From positions 62,001 to 126,000 of the forward strand of contig NZ_JAZAQF010000088.1 of assembly GCF_043235035.1 (NCBI RefSeq): DNA of 64,000 bases, written 5' to 3'. This DNA comes from CACIAM-69d sp001698445. Lineage in GTDB: Bacteria > Cyanobacteriota > Cyanobacteriia > CACIAM-69d. Position 1 is the stretch's first letter, and each line of letters starts with the position of its first letter. The notes under the pieces were generated by a model. That model was not told the origin of the DNA. It searched no databases and was given only the letters and a program-made list of their open reading frames with translations. Positions 43,005 through 51,633 of the stretch are shown in pieces. The position numbers and the translations under genes are program-made.

Positions 43005-44969
43005 ATGAGCTTTGCGAATCCTGCAATCCACTCTCCTTTGATGGCTCCCGATCGCGCGACCTACTCTTGCTTGAGCGATCGCAATGCACAGATGGTGATC
43101 ACAGCCTTAAGCCAGTGGGCCTTGCTCGAAAATCAGCTCGATCGCCTGTTTGAGCGGGCCGTGCAGGCGGTGACAGAGGTGCTGAAAGTCTCCTACAGCA
43201 GCATTTGGCGCGTGTTGTCCGATCGCCAATCCCTGCGGCGCGTGGCCACCATTCCCGCCGCCGCCAACGAACCCATGGAAGTGACCGTGGCTAACGTGCC
43301 CCTGGTGCAGTCGCTCTTCAGCGTGGAATCGCAGTTGCTGGCGGCGAATGTGCCCTTGGGTCACGATTTACAGAACTTTCCCCTTCCCTTGCCCGCCAAC
43401 AGCCAAAGCGGTTTGCTGCTGGGCGTGGTGGGACGCGATCAACTGCTGGGGCTGCTGGAAATTCACCACGAACAGCCCCGATCGTTCTCGGAAGATGACG
43501 TTTATTTCCTGCAAGCCGTGACCAATGTGCTGGCGGGGGCGATCGAACGGCGGCGATCGGAAGCATTGATTGACACCCAAAGCCGTGTCCTCGGTTCGAT
43601 CGCCCAAGGAGCCAAGCTGCAATTCGTTTTTAATCAACTCTGTGAACTGCTAGAGCAGGAACTTCCCGGAGCCTATTGCTCCATTTTGGTGTTGGATCCG
43701 GAGCAAAAATGCCTGCGCGCCGGGGCCGCCCCCAGCCTGCCCAGCGAATTTGCCCGAGGGGTTGATGGGCTGATGATTGGCGAATGTGCGGGATCCTGTG
43801 GCACGGCGGCCTATCGCGGCGAGCCAGTCTTTGCCACGGACATTGCCACCAACCCCCTTTGGTCATCCTTTCGAGACTTTGCCCTCAGCCACGGCATCCG
43901 TGCCTGCTGGTCGTCGCCCTTTTTGGCCGCCAACGGCGAGGTGTTGGGAACCTTTGCCCTGTCGCACCGGTTTCCCTGCCAGCCCACGGCCTATCACCGG
44001 GAGGTGATCAACACCGCCGCCAGCTTGGCCAGCATCGCCATGGAAGCCCACCGCCGGGCCGAAGCCTTGCAAGCCGCCAATCTCTCCTTGGAACAAAAGG
44101 TGGAAGAGCGCACCGCCAAGCTTCAAGACACCCTTCAACGATTGCGCCAGGCCCAAGCCCAATTAATCCAAGCGGAAAAGATGTCGAGTTTGGGGCAAAT
44201 GGTGGCCGGAATTGCTCATGAAATTAACAACCCCACAGCTTTCATTGCGGGGAATTTGTACCACATGGAAACCTATTTCCAGGATTTGGTGAGCATTATT
44301 CAGGCCTATCAAGCGGAATATCCCAATCTTTCGCCGGCCATGCGCGATCGCCTGGCAGAATTGGATTTTGACTTCCTCATTGCCGATTTACCGCAAGTGC
44401 TCGGCTCCTTACAATCCGGTTGCCAACGGATCACCAACATTGTGTTGGGACTGCGGAATTTTTCCCGCTTGGATGAGTCCAGCATGAAGGCGGTGGATTT
44501 GCATGAAGGGCTGGACAACACATTGATGATTTTGAATCACCGATTGATTGATCAGGGCGATCGCCCGGCGATTCAAGTGACCAAGGACTATGGCCCTTTG
44601 CCCCCGGTCACTTGCCATGCCAATCAGCTCAATCAGGTGTTTATGAATCTGTTGAGCAACGCGATCGATGCCTTGACCGATCGCTGGGCCCACGAGGGAG
44701 CCGGATTTGTGCCCCAATTGCGCATCGCCACGCGCCTCAGCCAGCCCGATCGGGTGCAAATTTCCATCCAGGACAACGGCTTGGGCATTCCCGAAGCGCT
44801 GCGATCGAAGATTTTTGAGCCGTTTTATACCACCAAGCCGATCGGCCAGGGCACGGGGCTGGGTTTGGCCATCAGCTACCAAATTGTGCAGGAACAGCAC
44901 CAAGGATCGCTCGGTTGCCATTCAACGGCCCAGGAGGGAACCACGTTCACCGTGGAAATTCCGATCTAG
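43005..44969 (+). CDS. Cytosolic GAF-GAF sensor histidine kinase
   Basis: 654 residues. GAF1 (about 35-185) and GAF2 (about 200-345, with AYCSILVLDPEQKCLRAGAA and GECAGSCGTAAYRGEPVFAT, typical of GAF_2 domains), a coiled coil (LEQKVEERTAKLQDTLQRLR), HisKA with His405 in MVAGIAHEINNPTAFI, and HATPase with VFMNLLSNAIDAL, DNGLGIP and GTGLGLAISYQ. GAF1 lacks the Cys-His chromophore motif. No receiver or membrane segment, so it must signal to a separate regulator that is not adjacent. The HEINNP box groups it with NtrB-like HPK4 kinases common in cyanobacteria. Signal unknown. Confidence 0.9.
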   Translation: MSFANPAIHSPLMAPDRATYSCLSDRNAQMVITALSQWALLENQLDRLFERAVQAVTEVLKVSYSSIWRVLSDRQSLRRVATIPAAANEPMEVTVANVPLVQSLFSVESQLLAANVPLGHDLQNFPLPLPANSQSGLLLGVVGRDQLLGLLEIHHEQPRSFSEDDVYFLQAVTNVLAGAIERRRSEALIDTQSRVLGSIAQGAKLQFVFNQLCELLEQELPGAYCSILVLDPEQKCLRAGAAPSLPSEFARGVDGLMIGECAGSCGTAAYRGEPVFATDIATNPLWSSFRDFALSHGIRACWSSPFLAANGEVLGTFALSHRFPCQPTAYHREVINTAASLASIAMEAHRRAEALQAANLSLEQKVEERTAKLQDTLQRLRQAQAQLIQAEKMSSLGQMVAGIAHEINNPTAFIAGNLYHMETYFQDLVSIIQAYQAEYPNLSPAMRDRLAELDFDFLIADLPQVLGSLQSGCQRITNIVLGLRNFSRLDESSMKAVDLHEGLDNTLMILNHRLIDQGDRPAIQVTKDYGPLPPVTCHANQLNQVFMNLLSNAIDALTDRWAHEGAGFVPQLRIATRLSQPDRVQISIQDNGLGIPEALRSKIFEPFYTTKPIGQGTGLGLAISYQIVQEQHQGSLGCHSTAQEGTTFTVEIPI

Positions 44970-45013
44970 GCTCACGGGTTGCGGTGCAGAAACCACATCC
45001 CCCATTCAACCGG

Positions 45014-48000
45014 CTAGGGGCGATCGAGTTTGGCGGCCAGGCCCGGAATCGACTTTTGGTGAGCGAGAATGGATTGCCAAATTTTGCGGGCTAAGGTTTT
45101 TTCGCCCCTGGCCCAGGCCAAATCCCCCGCTAAGTCTTGCCAATAGATCCGCTGGCGGTAGGGGCACTGGGCTTGGGCTTGGCTGATCAGGCGATCGGCT
45201 TCTTCCCAGCGGGCCGGATCGACCTGACCCCAATCGATCAGTAGCCGCACCCGTTGTGTTTGAAGGATGCCTTTGCGGGGCTGCTTTTGAATTTCGGCGG
45301 TGAAGTAGCGATCGACGAATTGCCAATCGCCAATGGCGGTTTCGATGTCCTGTTGGCCCGCAGCGGCCGAGCCGCGAATCCAGAGGGCGCGAATGCGATA
45401 AAACTCCGTTTTGGGGGTGGAACGAATGGCCCGAATCGCGCGATCGGCATAGGCCCGCGCCTCCGCGAATCGTTGGCATTCCAGTTCCAGTTCCGCCAAG
45501 GGCAGTAGCACGAAACTATTTTTAGGCGCGTATTTGAGGGCCCGCTCGAACAGGTCGCGGGCGCGCTCGATTTGCCCTTGCTCTTTTTCCATCAGCGCCC
45601 AGGCTTGCAAGGTGGGAGCATTGCGCTGGTCGGCTTGGGCGGCTTGGGCGAACAGCTCGCGGGCGCGCTCGATTTGCCCTTGCTCTTTTTCCATCAGCGC
45701 CCAGGCTTGCAAGGTGGGAGCATCGCGCTGGTCGGCTTGGGCGGCTTGGGNNNNNNNNNNNNNNNNNNNNNNNNNNNNNNNNNNNNNNNNNNNNNNNNNN
45801 NNNNNNNNNNNNNNNNNNNNNNNNNNNNNNNNNNNNNNNNNNNNNNNNCGCCCAGGCTTGCAAGGTGGGAGCATCGCGCTGGTCGGCTTGGGCGGCTTGG
45901 GCGAACAGCTCGCGGGCGCGCTCGATTTGCCCTTGCTCTTTTTCCATCAGCGCCCAGGCTTGCAAGGTGGGAGCATCGCGCTGGTCGGCTTGGGCGGCTT
46001 GGGCGAACAGCTCGCGGGCGCGCTCGATTTGCCCTTGCTCTTTTTCCATCAGCGCCCACTGTTGCAATGCCCGAGCATCACTCAGATCTGCCTCGGCTGC
46101 TTGTTGGAATAATGTTCGTGCTGTGCCAAATTCATCAAGCGAGGCTTCTAACGTAGCCCAAATTGTTAGGATAATTTTCTGGACTGGGGATGGTCGGTTT
46201 AGATTCGCTAAAATCCGCCGCAATAACACAATATCTAGTTGTCGAATTTGCCACTGGCTGAAGAGAGCCTTAAGGAAAGGCCGAATTAATTCACCTGAAA
46301 AGTGATCAAGATCGGTTTTTAGGAAATATGAAATCCGATCATAAATCCCATGCCCCAACTGCTGAACTACGATATCAGCGACAACAGCATGGCGAGTTCG
46401 TAGCCAGTCAGCTTCTGCGGTACGGCGAATTTCTAGAAAACCTTGAGTTTTCTCCAGAACTTTCTCAATATATTCAAACTCTGTTTTGAGTGCTAGCAAC
46501 TGCCCTATCCGAGTGTGGGGCATTTCTAACCCAAAGCTATGTAGTAAGGCCACATATTCGCAGGCATCGACTACGCAAGCTCCGTCTGGCTGCTGTTTCT
46601 TCAGTGCATCTAGGTTTTTCTGTACCAGCGCCTTGATACCTTCCCGATCGAAAACTTCACACAACAGGATCAGCAACTGACCGTCAGCCTTTGTCAACAA
46701 CTGTTCTACCCGTTTGTCCGGCTCCAGCTCTGCTAGCTGGCCCAGCCTGCCCGCCGCTTCCAGCTTGGCCACAATTGCCCCTAACTCTGGCTGGCTCAAG
46801 TCTCCAAACTCAAAGCGGACAATTTCTGCCTCGCGCTTTGTGCGCCCTTCGATTTGTCCCCGCCATAATTCCTGTCGTACTGTTCCCAGCAACACCAACG
46901 GAACGGTCTGCCGATAGAGCTGCATCAAGCCCGCTCGCAACTCCTCCTCATCCCCAGGCAACAACTCATCCGCACAAACCAACACCGGCCGATCGGGCTG
47001 TGGCATTGCCGCCAACGCCGCCACATTCAGCCCCGACAGCCGCTCCTCCCGCCACCAGACCTCATAGCCCTCCGCCGCCAAATCTGCCGCCACCCGCATC
47101 AACAAAGTGCTCTTGCCCTCGCCACCCCGCCCCACAATCACTCCCAAGGGCACACTTGGCTGCCGGAAGCCCAAGTTTTCATCCGGCAGACCAATTGCCC
47201 AGTGCTTCGGATCGAGCCGCTCGACAGCAAATTGCTTCACCTCAGCGTACAAATCACGCGGCGCATCACAGTTCGCCTTGATGTCGCTCCAGTGGGGAGC
47301 CGTCGCCTCATAAAACTGCGTTTGGCTCGGCTGAATCGACTGAGCCTGATCCACCAACTTCGCCACTCGCCGAAACCCCCCAGGCGGCTCCAACACCCGC
47401 TCCGGCTGCGGATCAACAGTGGTCCCATGAGCCACCCGCGCCGCCTCGATGTCAGCGCGATCGTATCGCCCCAGCTCCAAAAGCTCTTTCCCCGGAAAAC
47501 ATCGGGCCGTTTGACCGCTATTCCCTAGGCGCGTTCGCACAAAATCACATAATTTTGCCGCAGTTATTCGTCCCTTTTCATCTGCGTTTTGAGCAGACAT
47601 TCCTTCTAGCAATGCGGTTGTGAAAACGCCACCTTCTTGGGTATCAAATGCAGATTGGCTGGCATGGCAAGCTGCCAATAAAACATAATTTTTCTGCTGT
47701 CTAAAAGATATTTCAATCTCTTCAATTAGTTCATTAATTGCCCCTGAATGACAAAAGTCAAAAATCCCCACTAAGTTATCGACATCAGCATCCTTAAATA
47801 GCCTAGCCAAGCTCGCCAACTGATAAGTATTATTTTTGTTTTCCTTATCCTTAGGTGTGTTGGATGCAACCAGACAAGCCATTGGCTCATCATTGTCATC
47901 TTTTTTCAAGTAGCCATGACTAGCAATGTAAACCACTGCCAATTCAGATCCCTTAGCTGTTTCCGTTAGGAATATCCTTAGCTCATTTCGTAGGGAATTA

Positions 48001-48194
48001 TAATTAAGCTTTCCTCTTGGGTCAGGATAGGTCTCTTGTGTCTCCTGATCACAAAGTTCAGGAGCGATTTTTACGTCATAATTTTGTGCCTGAAACCATG
48101 CACTAACTCGCTCTAAATCTCGATCACAAGTTAGCGATTGGAAGCCCACATCATCAAACTTTGAAATGCCAATGACTAGGGCTTTCTTGGCCAT
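45014..48194 (-). CDS. Caspase-like protease fused to P-loop NTPase and TPR array
   Basis: One gene split only by the N gap at 45751-45848. Protein order: caspase fold (about 1-240) with His93 in VVYIASHGYL and Cys148 in GIFDFCHSGA, the catalytic dyad of orthocaspases; linker; P-loop NTPase (about 300-640) with Walker A VGRGGEGKST (Lys361), Walker B-like PVLVCADELL, and a TRHAVVADIVVQ segment typical of STAND-type ATPases; then TPR units of exactly 34 residues with consensus AWALMEKEQGQIERARELF, and a C-terminal helical domain of about 160 residues. The layout resembles prokaryotic conflict proteins in which TPRs sense, the NTPase assembles and the protease executes. Activity and trigger are inference. 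Length is unknown because the gap hides TPR units; at least 1000 residues. It diverges from a Pepco-like gene. Confidence 0.88.
45494..46052 (-). repeat. 102-bp TPR-coding tandem array
   Basis: Units start at 45494, 45596, 45698 (cut by the gap), 45849 and 45951. The 45849 and 45951 units are identical over 102 nt; the 45596 unit differs from them at one base. The unit at 45494 is diverged at its protein C-terminal half. Confidence 0.95.
45751..45848. other. Assembly gap of 98 N inside the TPR array
   Basis: The base before the gap is position 53 of a 102-nt unit and the base after is position 1 of a unit, so the missing length must be 49 + 102n. 98 does not fit and shifts the frame, which is why the two halves read in different frames. 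Confidence 0.95.
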
Positions 48195-48262
48195 GAGGTA
48201 TTTTGGAGTACGATAAGCTCTACCTAGGATATCCGAATATTTCTAAGTTTGCGAGGTTGGCT
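48195..48262. promoter_or_regulatory. 68-nt divergent promoter region, caspase / Pepco-like
   Basis: Both genes must start transcription in or near this spacer. For the plus strand TTGGAG (48203-48208), 16 nt, TAGGAT (48225-48230) is a plausible promoter. A common control point for the two genes is likely from the geometry alone. Confidence 0.45.
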
Positions 48263-48664
48263 ATGTCTGTGCCCGAACCACTATTTTTCAAAGATCCCGA
48301 AACTGGAGAAGAATACACCATCCTATTTGCGTCAGCCGATGGGGAATCCACAGTTCCCGATCGCTCAGACCGCTCAGAAGATGGCAGAGGAAGGCGTGGC
48401 GGCGATGATGACAGTCCATCGTTCTTGGAAGCCAAGCTTGAAGAAGCCCACAAGCAACTGCGGGGCTATGCCCTATTTTGTATGGGAGCCTTTCGCCAGT
48501 TCTCGGCGGCCAACGTTGAAGAAATGACCGTGAAATTCAACGTCAAAATTGGTGGACAAGGTGGGATTCCCTTCTTGGTGCGCGGCTCCATGGACTACGA
48601 CTTTGGGATCGAAGTGAAATGCAAATTTCCCGACAAACCGACCCCGCCGCCAAAACAGTCTTGA
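48263..48664 (+). CDS. Small Pepco-like protein, partner of the caspase-NTPase-TPR protein
   Basis: 133 residues from the ATG at 48263 with GAGG upstream. N-terminus SVPEPLFFKDPETGEEYTIL, then a disordered Arg/Asp-rich stretch (DRSDRSEDGRGRRGGDDD), a helix (FLEAKLEEAHKQLRGYALFC), and a beta-rich end: VEEMTVKFNVKIGGQGGIPF, VRGSMDYDFGIEVKCKF. The C-terminal part looks like the Pepco / trypco2 group of small domains known to co-occur with caspase- or trypsin-like proteases in bacterial conflict systems. That identification is from memory of the pattern and needs a profile search. The divergent position next to a caspase gene supports it. No signal peptide or catalytic motif. Its job may be a sensor or adaptor for the protease. 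Confidence 0.65.
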   Translation: MSVPEPLFFKDPETGEEYTILFASADGESTVPDRSDRSEDGRGRRGGDDDSPSFLEAKLEEAHKQLRGYALFCMGAFRQFSAANVEEMTVKFNVKIGGQGGIPFLVRGSMDYDFGIEVKCKFPDKPTPPPKQS

Positions 48665-48799
48665 GCCTTTGAGTTGCTTGCCAGATTTAGGCAAAGTAAA
48701 TCAACACTTCTGAGAAGAATCTGCTGTACTCAACACCTTGAAGAACCCGCAAACTTCTGAATCTGACAACTTCCAAGTTCAACCCAGGCAACACCACAA

Positions 48800-50218
48800 T
48801 TACGGTTGGTTGAAGGGTGTTGGGGCGGGGCCCAGGTCTTGGAGCTTGCGGGCGAAATAGCTTTCGCGGTGTTGCAACTGCTTCGCCAAAATCACCGCCT
48901 GTTCGTAGGCAATGCGGGCCCGATCGCGCTGATTCAAACTGACAAACAAATCACCCAACTTTTCGTAGGTGTCCATCATTCCGTAGCCGTCCGCCGCCTC
49001 GCGGGCCAACTCCAACAGGCTGATGTAAAGACTGGCGAGCAGATCGGGCTTGTCGGCAAAGGCGGGGCGGCTGCGATAGAGAGTGGCCAAGCGATCGAGC
49101 GCTTCTCGGGCAATGCCCAACTGCTTGATGGAGCGGGCGGCGGCGGCCGTTTCGCGATATTGCAACACCGCCTCTTCCACACGATCGGCCCGGTCAAAAT
49201 TGGCAGCCAACTCGCTCATCAAGGGCGGAATGAGCCGCACAATCCCCAATTCCTGATAGACCCCCAACAAGTCGCGCTGGGCGGCGATCGCCTCATCCCA
49301 TTGGCGCGATCGATTCAACAACATCACCAATTCCCGCGCATAGCGCACCTCGGCCTGGCGATGGAGCGGAATGGTGGGTTCTGTGCCCGGCGGCACGGGC
49401 ACCACCACCCAACGACCCGCAGCAATTTTGGCCCGCTCGATCGCCAGCAGCTCCCGGTAGGCATCCACAGCCGCCGCATCCTCAAACAGGCTGGCTCGCA
49501 ATTGGCCGATCGCCACCAGATATTTTTCAATTTCCGTGGGATCATCCGCCGCTCTGGCCATCAACAGGCGCGGTTCCAACACCGCCAAGGCCAACTTGGG
49601 CGCACGCACTTGGTAATAGGCCAAGCCCAGGGCCTCCAGCAGGGCCGGATCTTCAGGGATGGGCAGCGGTTGTTCGTCGGGCAAAACCGGCTTGGGGCCC
49701 GTTTGCCCCGCTTGGATCGCCTTGATTCGATCGGTCACCACCCGCGTTTCTTCCACGGCCCCTTCCCGCCAAGCCAGCTCGCCCACCCGTCCCAGGGCTG
49801 GCAATTCTGCAAATACGCCCAAAAACCGCCGCAATCGCAGTTCTCGATTCCAAAGGGCGAAGGCTTCTAGGGTTTTGCCGGCCCGCAGGGTGGCCGCCGC
49901 CTGGAGGTTCAATTCATCGAGGGCCAAACGCAGCCGATCGCGCTCCGTGGGCGACAGTTCCCGCTTCATAGGAAACTCCGGCAGCAGCGGATCCGCCTCT
50001 AACAGTTCCAGCGGACTGGGCGGAAATTCATCCTTGGCCGGCCGCGAAAAGATGTCAAAAATCGGCAGGTTATCCAGAAAAGGTAACTGGGCGCGAGCCA
50101 CTTCCCCAGCGCTGGTCAAGACCAGGGCGATCGCCCCCGCTGACATTGCCCACCGCAGCGATCGCAGCAGTCCATTCAGGGAAAATTCAGCGCAGGAAGG
50201 AACGCAACGGGCAGGCAT
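48800..50218 (-). CDS. Exported TPR-like helical repeat protein
   Basis: 472 residues. Signal peptide-like N-terminus (LLRSLRWAMSAGAIALVLTS, cleavage near VARAQ), then a Pro-rich segment and about 380 residues of degenerate TPR/helical repeats: AFALWNRELRLRRFLG, ALGLAYYQVRAPKLALAVLE, MDTYEKLGDLFVSLNQRDRA, IAYEQAVILAKQLQHRESYF. No catalytic motif. Conserved proteins of this shape occur in cyanobacteria without known role; a periplasmic or luminal scaffold is a guess. Its repeats are diverged and unrelated to the TPR array of the caspase gene. Confidence 0.7.
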   Translation of the reverse strand: MPARCVPSCAEFSLNGLLRSLRWAMSAGAIALVLTSAGEVARAQLPFLDNLPIFDIFSRPAKDEFPPSPLELLEADPLLPEFPMKRELSPTERDRLRLALDELNLQAAATLRAGKTLEAFALWNRELRLRRFLGVFAELPALGRVGELAWREGAVEETRVVTDRIKAIQAGQTGPKPVLPDEQPLPIPEDPALLEALGLAYYQVRAPKLALAVLEPRLLMARAADDPTEIEKYLVAIGQLRASLFEDAAAVDAYRELLAIERAKIAAGRWVVVPVPPGTEPTIPLHRQAEVRYARELVMLLNRSRQWDEAIAAQRDLLGVYQELGIVRLIPPLMSELAANFDRADRVEEAVLQYRETAAAARSIKQLGIAREALDRLATLYRSRPAFADKPDLLASLYISLLELAREAADGYGMMDTYEKLGDLFVSLNQRDRARIAYEQAVILAKQLQHRESYFARKLQDLGPAPTPFNQP

Positions 50219-50242
50219 GGGTGAATTGTCCCCGAAAAAGCT

Positions 50243-50276
50243 GAATGAAAAAGAGACTGGAATGAAAAAGAGACTG
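50243..50276. repeat. 17-nt tandem duplication
   Basis: GAATGAAAAAGAGACTG twice, exact, in the 5' leader of the exported TPR gene (25 nt upstream of its start on the minus strand). Confidence 0.9.
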
Positions 50277-50351
50277 CACAGGACGCAACCGGCGAGCAGC
50301 GGTGAACCGTAGTGTTACTTTACCGTAGTGTTTTGCTGGCGGCACTTGGCC

Positions 50352-51626
50352 ATGGTTGCTGATGGTTCTGGTTTGCGCCCGCCCAACCGTTGGGATGCAT
50401 TGCTGACCTTACGGGGGGTGGCTTGCTGTTTGGTGATTGTGGCCCACTGCGGCCCACCGGCCCAAAGCTTGGCCTGGGCTGGACAGGATTGGAGTTGGCT
50501 GCTGTTTGCGCCGGGGGGCGTGGCAGTGCGGGTGTTTTTTTGCTTGTCGGGCTACTTAATCGGTAAGGGATTTTATACCGAACGCTATCGGCTCGATCGC
50601 CCTGGCATCATTCGATATTTTCAAAACCGCGCCACTCGAATTTTGCCGCTTTACTATGCCTGTATTTTGATATCGGCAGCGGTGTTTTATCCCCACAGTT
50701 GGCAACCTAATCATTGGGGTCATTTGCTGCGGTTGCTGACTTTTACCTATGAGCATTCTTTGCCCTTTGAGTTTAATGCACCCCTATGGTCGCTTTCCAC
50801 GGAAGTGCAATTTTATGCGATCGCCCCTCTCATTTTTTGGGCAAGTCAGCGGTGGCTGAAAACCGGGCGATCTTTGTTGGTGGCCATGGCAGCGGTGACC
50901 AGTGGATTAATGTTCTATCGGTTCGGGGTTTTTGAGTTAATTGAACAATTATTGGGCAGCACAGAGGGGAATCCCTATTTTATTCGCTATATCTATACCT
51001 TTTTGCCCGCCAATTTAGATGCCTTTCTGGTGGGCTTTTGGCTGAATCCGCTGATGCAAAAGCTGCACCGAAACCGACCCCCAACGATCGACCCAGTGGA
51101 GGGCCAAACAGACCCGATCGAGCCAGGGCGATGGTTGCAAGTTCGGCCCTGGGTGGCCCTGGCTTGGGGCCGATCGATTCTGGGGTTGCCCTGGAAAGGC
51201 TGGGCGATCGGGGCAATGGTGTTGCTTTATGGGTTGGCCGCCTGGTGGAAATATCAAGGGAGCGATCGGGTGTTGTTGGTGGCTCCGGGGCTGACGGTGT
51301 TGGCAACGGGGCTGTTTATTTTTGCCTTTGAACGACGGGTTTATTTCAGCTCCGGGCGCAACCGGCCTCTCTCGCGATCGGCCATGGCGGCTAATCCGTT
51401 CAGGGCTTGGGAATTGCTCGGGTTGTTGTCTTTTGGTCTTTATGTTTGGCACTATCCCTTACTGAAAGTGATCGGCCCGTTGATCACGAATCGATCGCCT
51501 TTGGTGGCCTATGGCGAACGGTTGGGGTTGGTGTTTTTGGGATCGATCGCCCTGGCCAGCTTCACCTACTGGGCGATCGAAATTCCGGCAATCCGTTGGC
51601 GCAAAAAAGCCCAGCGATCGCCCTAG
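50352..51626 (+). CDS. Acyltransferase family 3 (OafA/YrhL type)
   Basis: About 424 residues with some ten membrane helices. WDALLTLRGVACCLVIVAHC carries the R-G-x-A...H catalytic region; VRVFFCLSGYLIGKGF and FQNRATRILPLYYACILI (the R-x-x-R-I-x-P-x-Y/L-Y motif) are hallmark stretches, and LWSLSTEVQFYAIAPL matches the S-W/L-S-L-x-V-E-x-x-F-Y motif. Such enzymes O-acetylate or succinylate sugars of lipopolysaccharide, exopolysaccharide or other glycans. The acceptor is unknown. ATG at 50352; a GTG at 50328 adds eight residues. It stops 7 nt from the convergent P-type ATPase gene. Confidence 0.92.
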   Translation: MVADGSGLRPPNRWDALLTLRGVACCLVIVAHCGPPAQSLAWAGQDWSWLLFAPGGVAVRVFFCLSGYLIGKGFYTERYRLDRPGIIRYFQNRATRILPLYYACILISAAVFYPHSWQPNHWGHLLRLLTFTYEHSLPFEFNAPLWSLSTEVQFYAIAPLIFWASQRWLKTGRSLLVAMAAVTSGLMFYRFGVFELIEQLLGSTEGNPYFIRYIYTFLPANLDAFLVGFWLNPLMQKLHRNRPPTIDPVEGQTDPIEPGRWLQVRPWVALAWGRSILGLPWKGWAIGAMVLLYGLAAWWKYQGSDRVLLVAPGLTVLATGLFIFAFERRVYFSSGRNRPLSRSAMAANPFRAWELLGLLSFGLYVWHYPLLKVIGPLITNRSPLVAYGERLGLVFLGSIALASFTYWAIEIPAIRWRKKAQRSP

Positions 51627-51633
51627 GGATCCG

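Noticed and set aside
43005..43560. Photoreceptor role for the first GAF domain of the second kinase
   Set aside because: No Cys-His or DXCF motif at the expected positions.
45522..45874. Apparent frameshift in the caspase-NTPase-TPR gene
   Set aside because: The frames differ only across the N gap, whose length does not fit the 102-nt period. The downstream frame continues the same TPR units.
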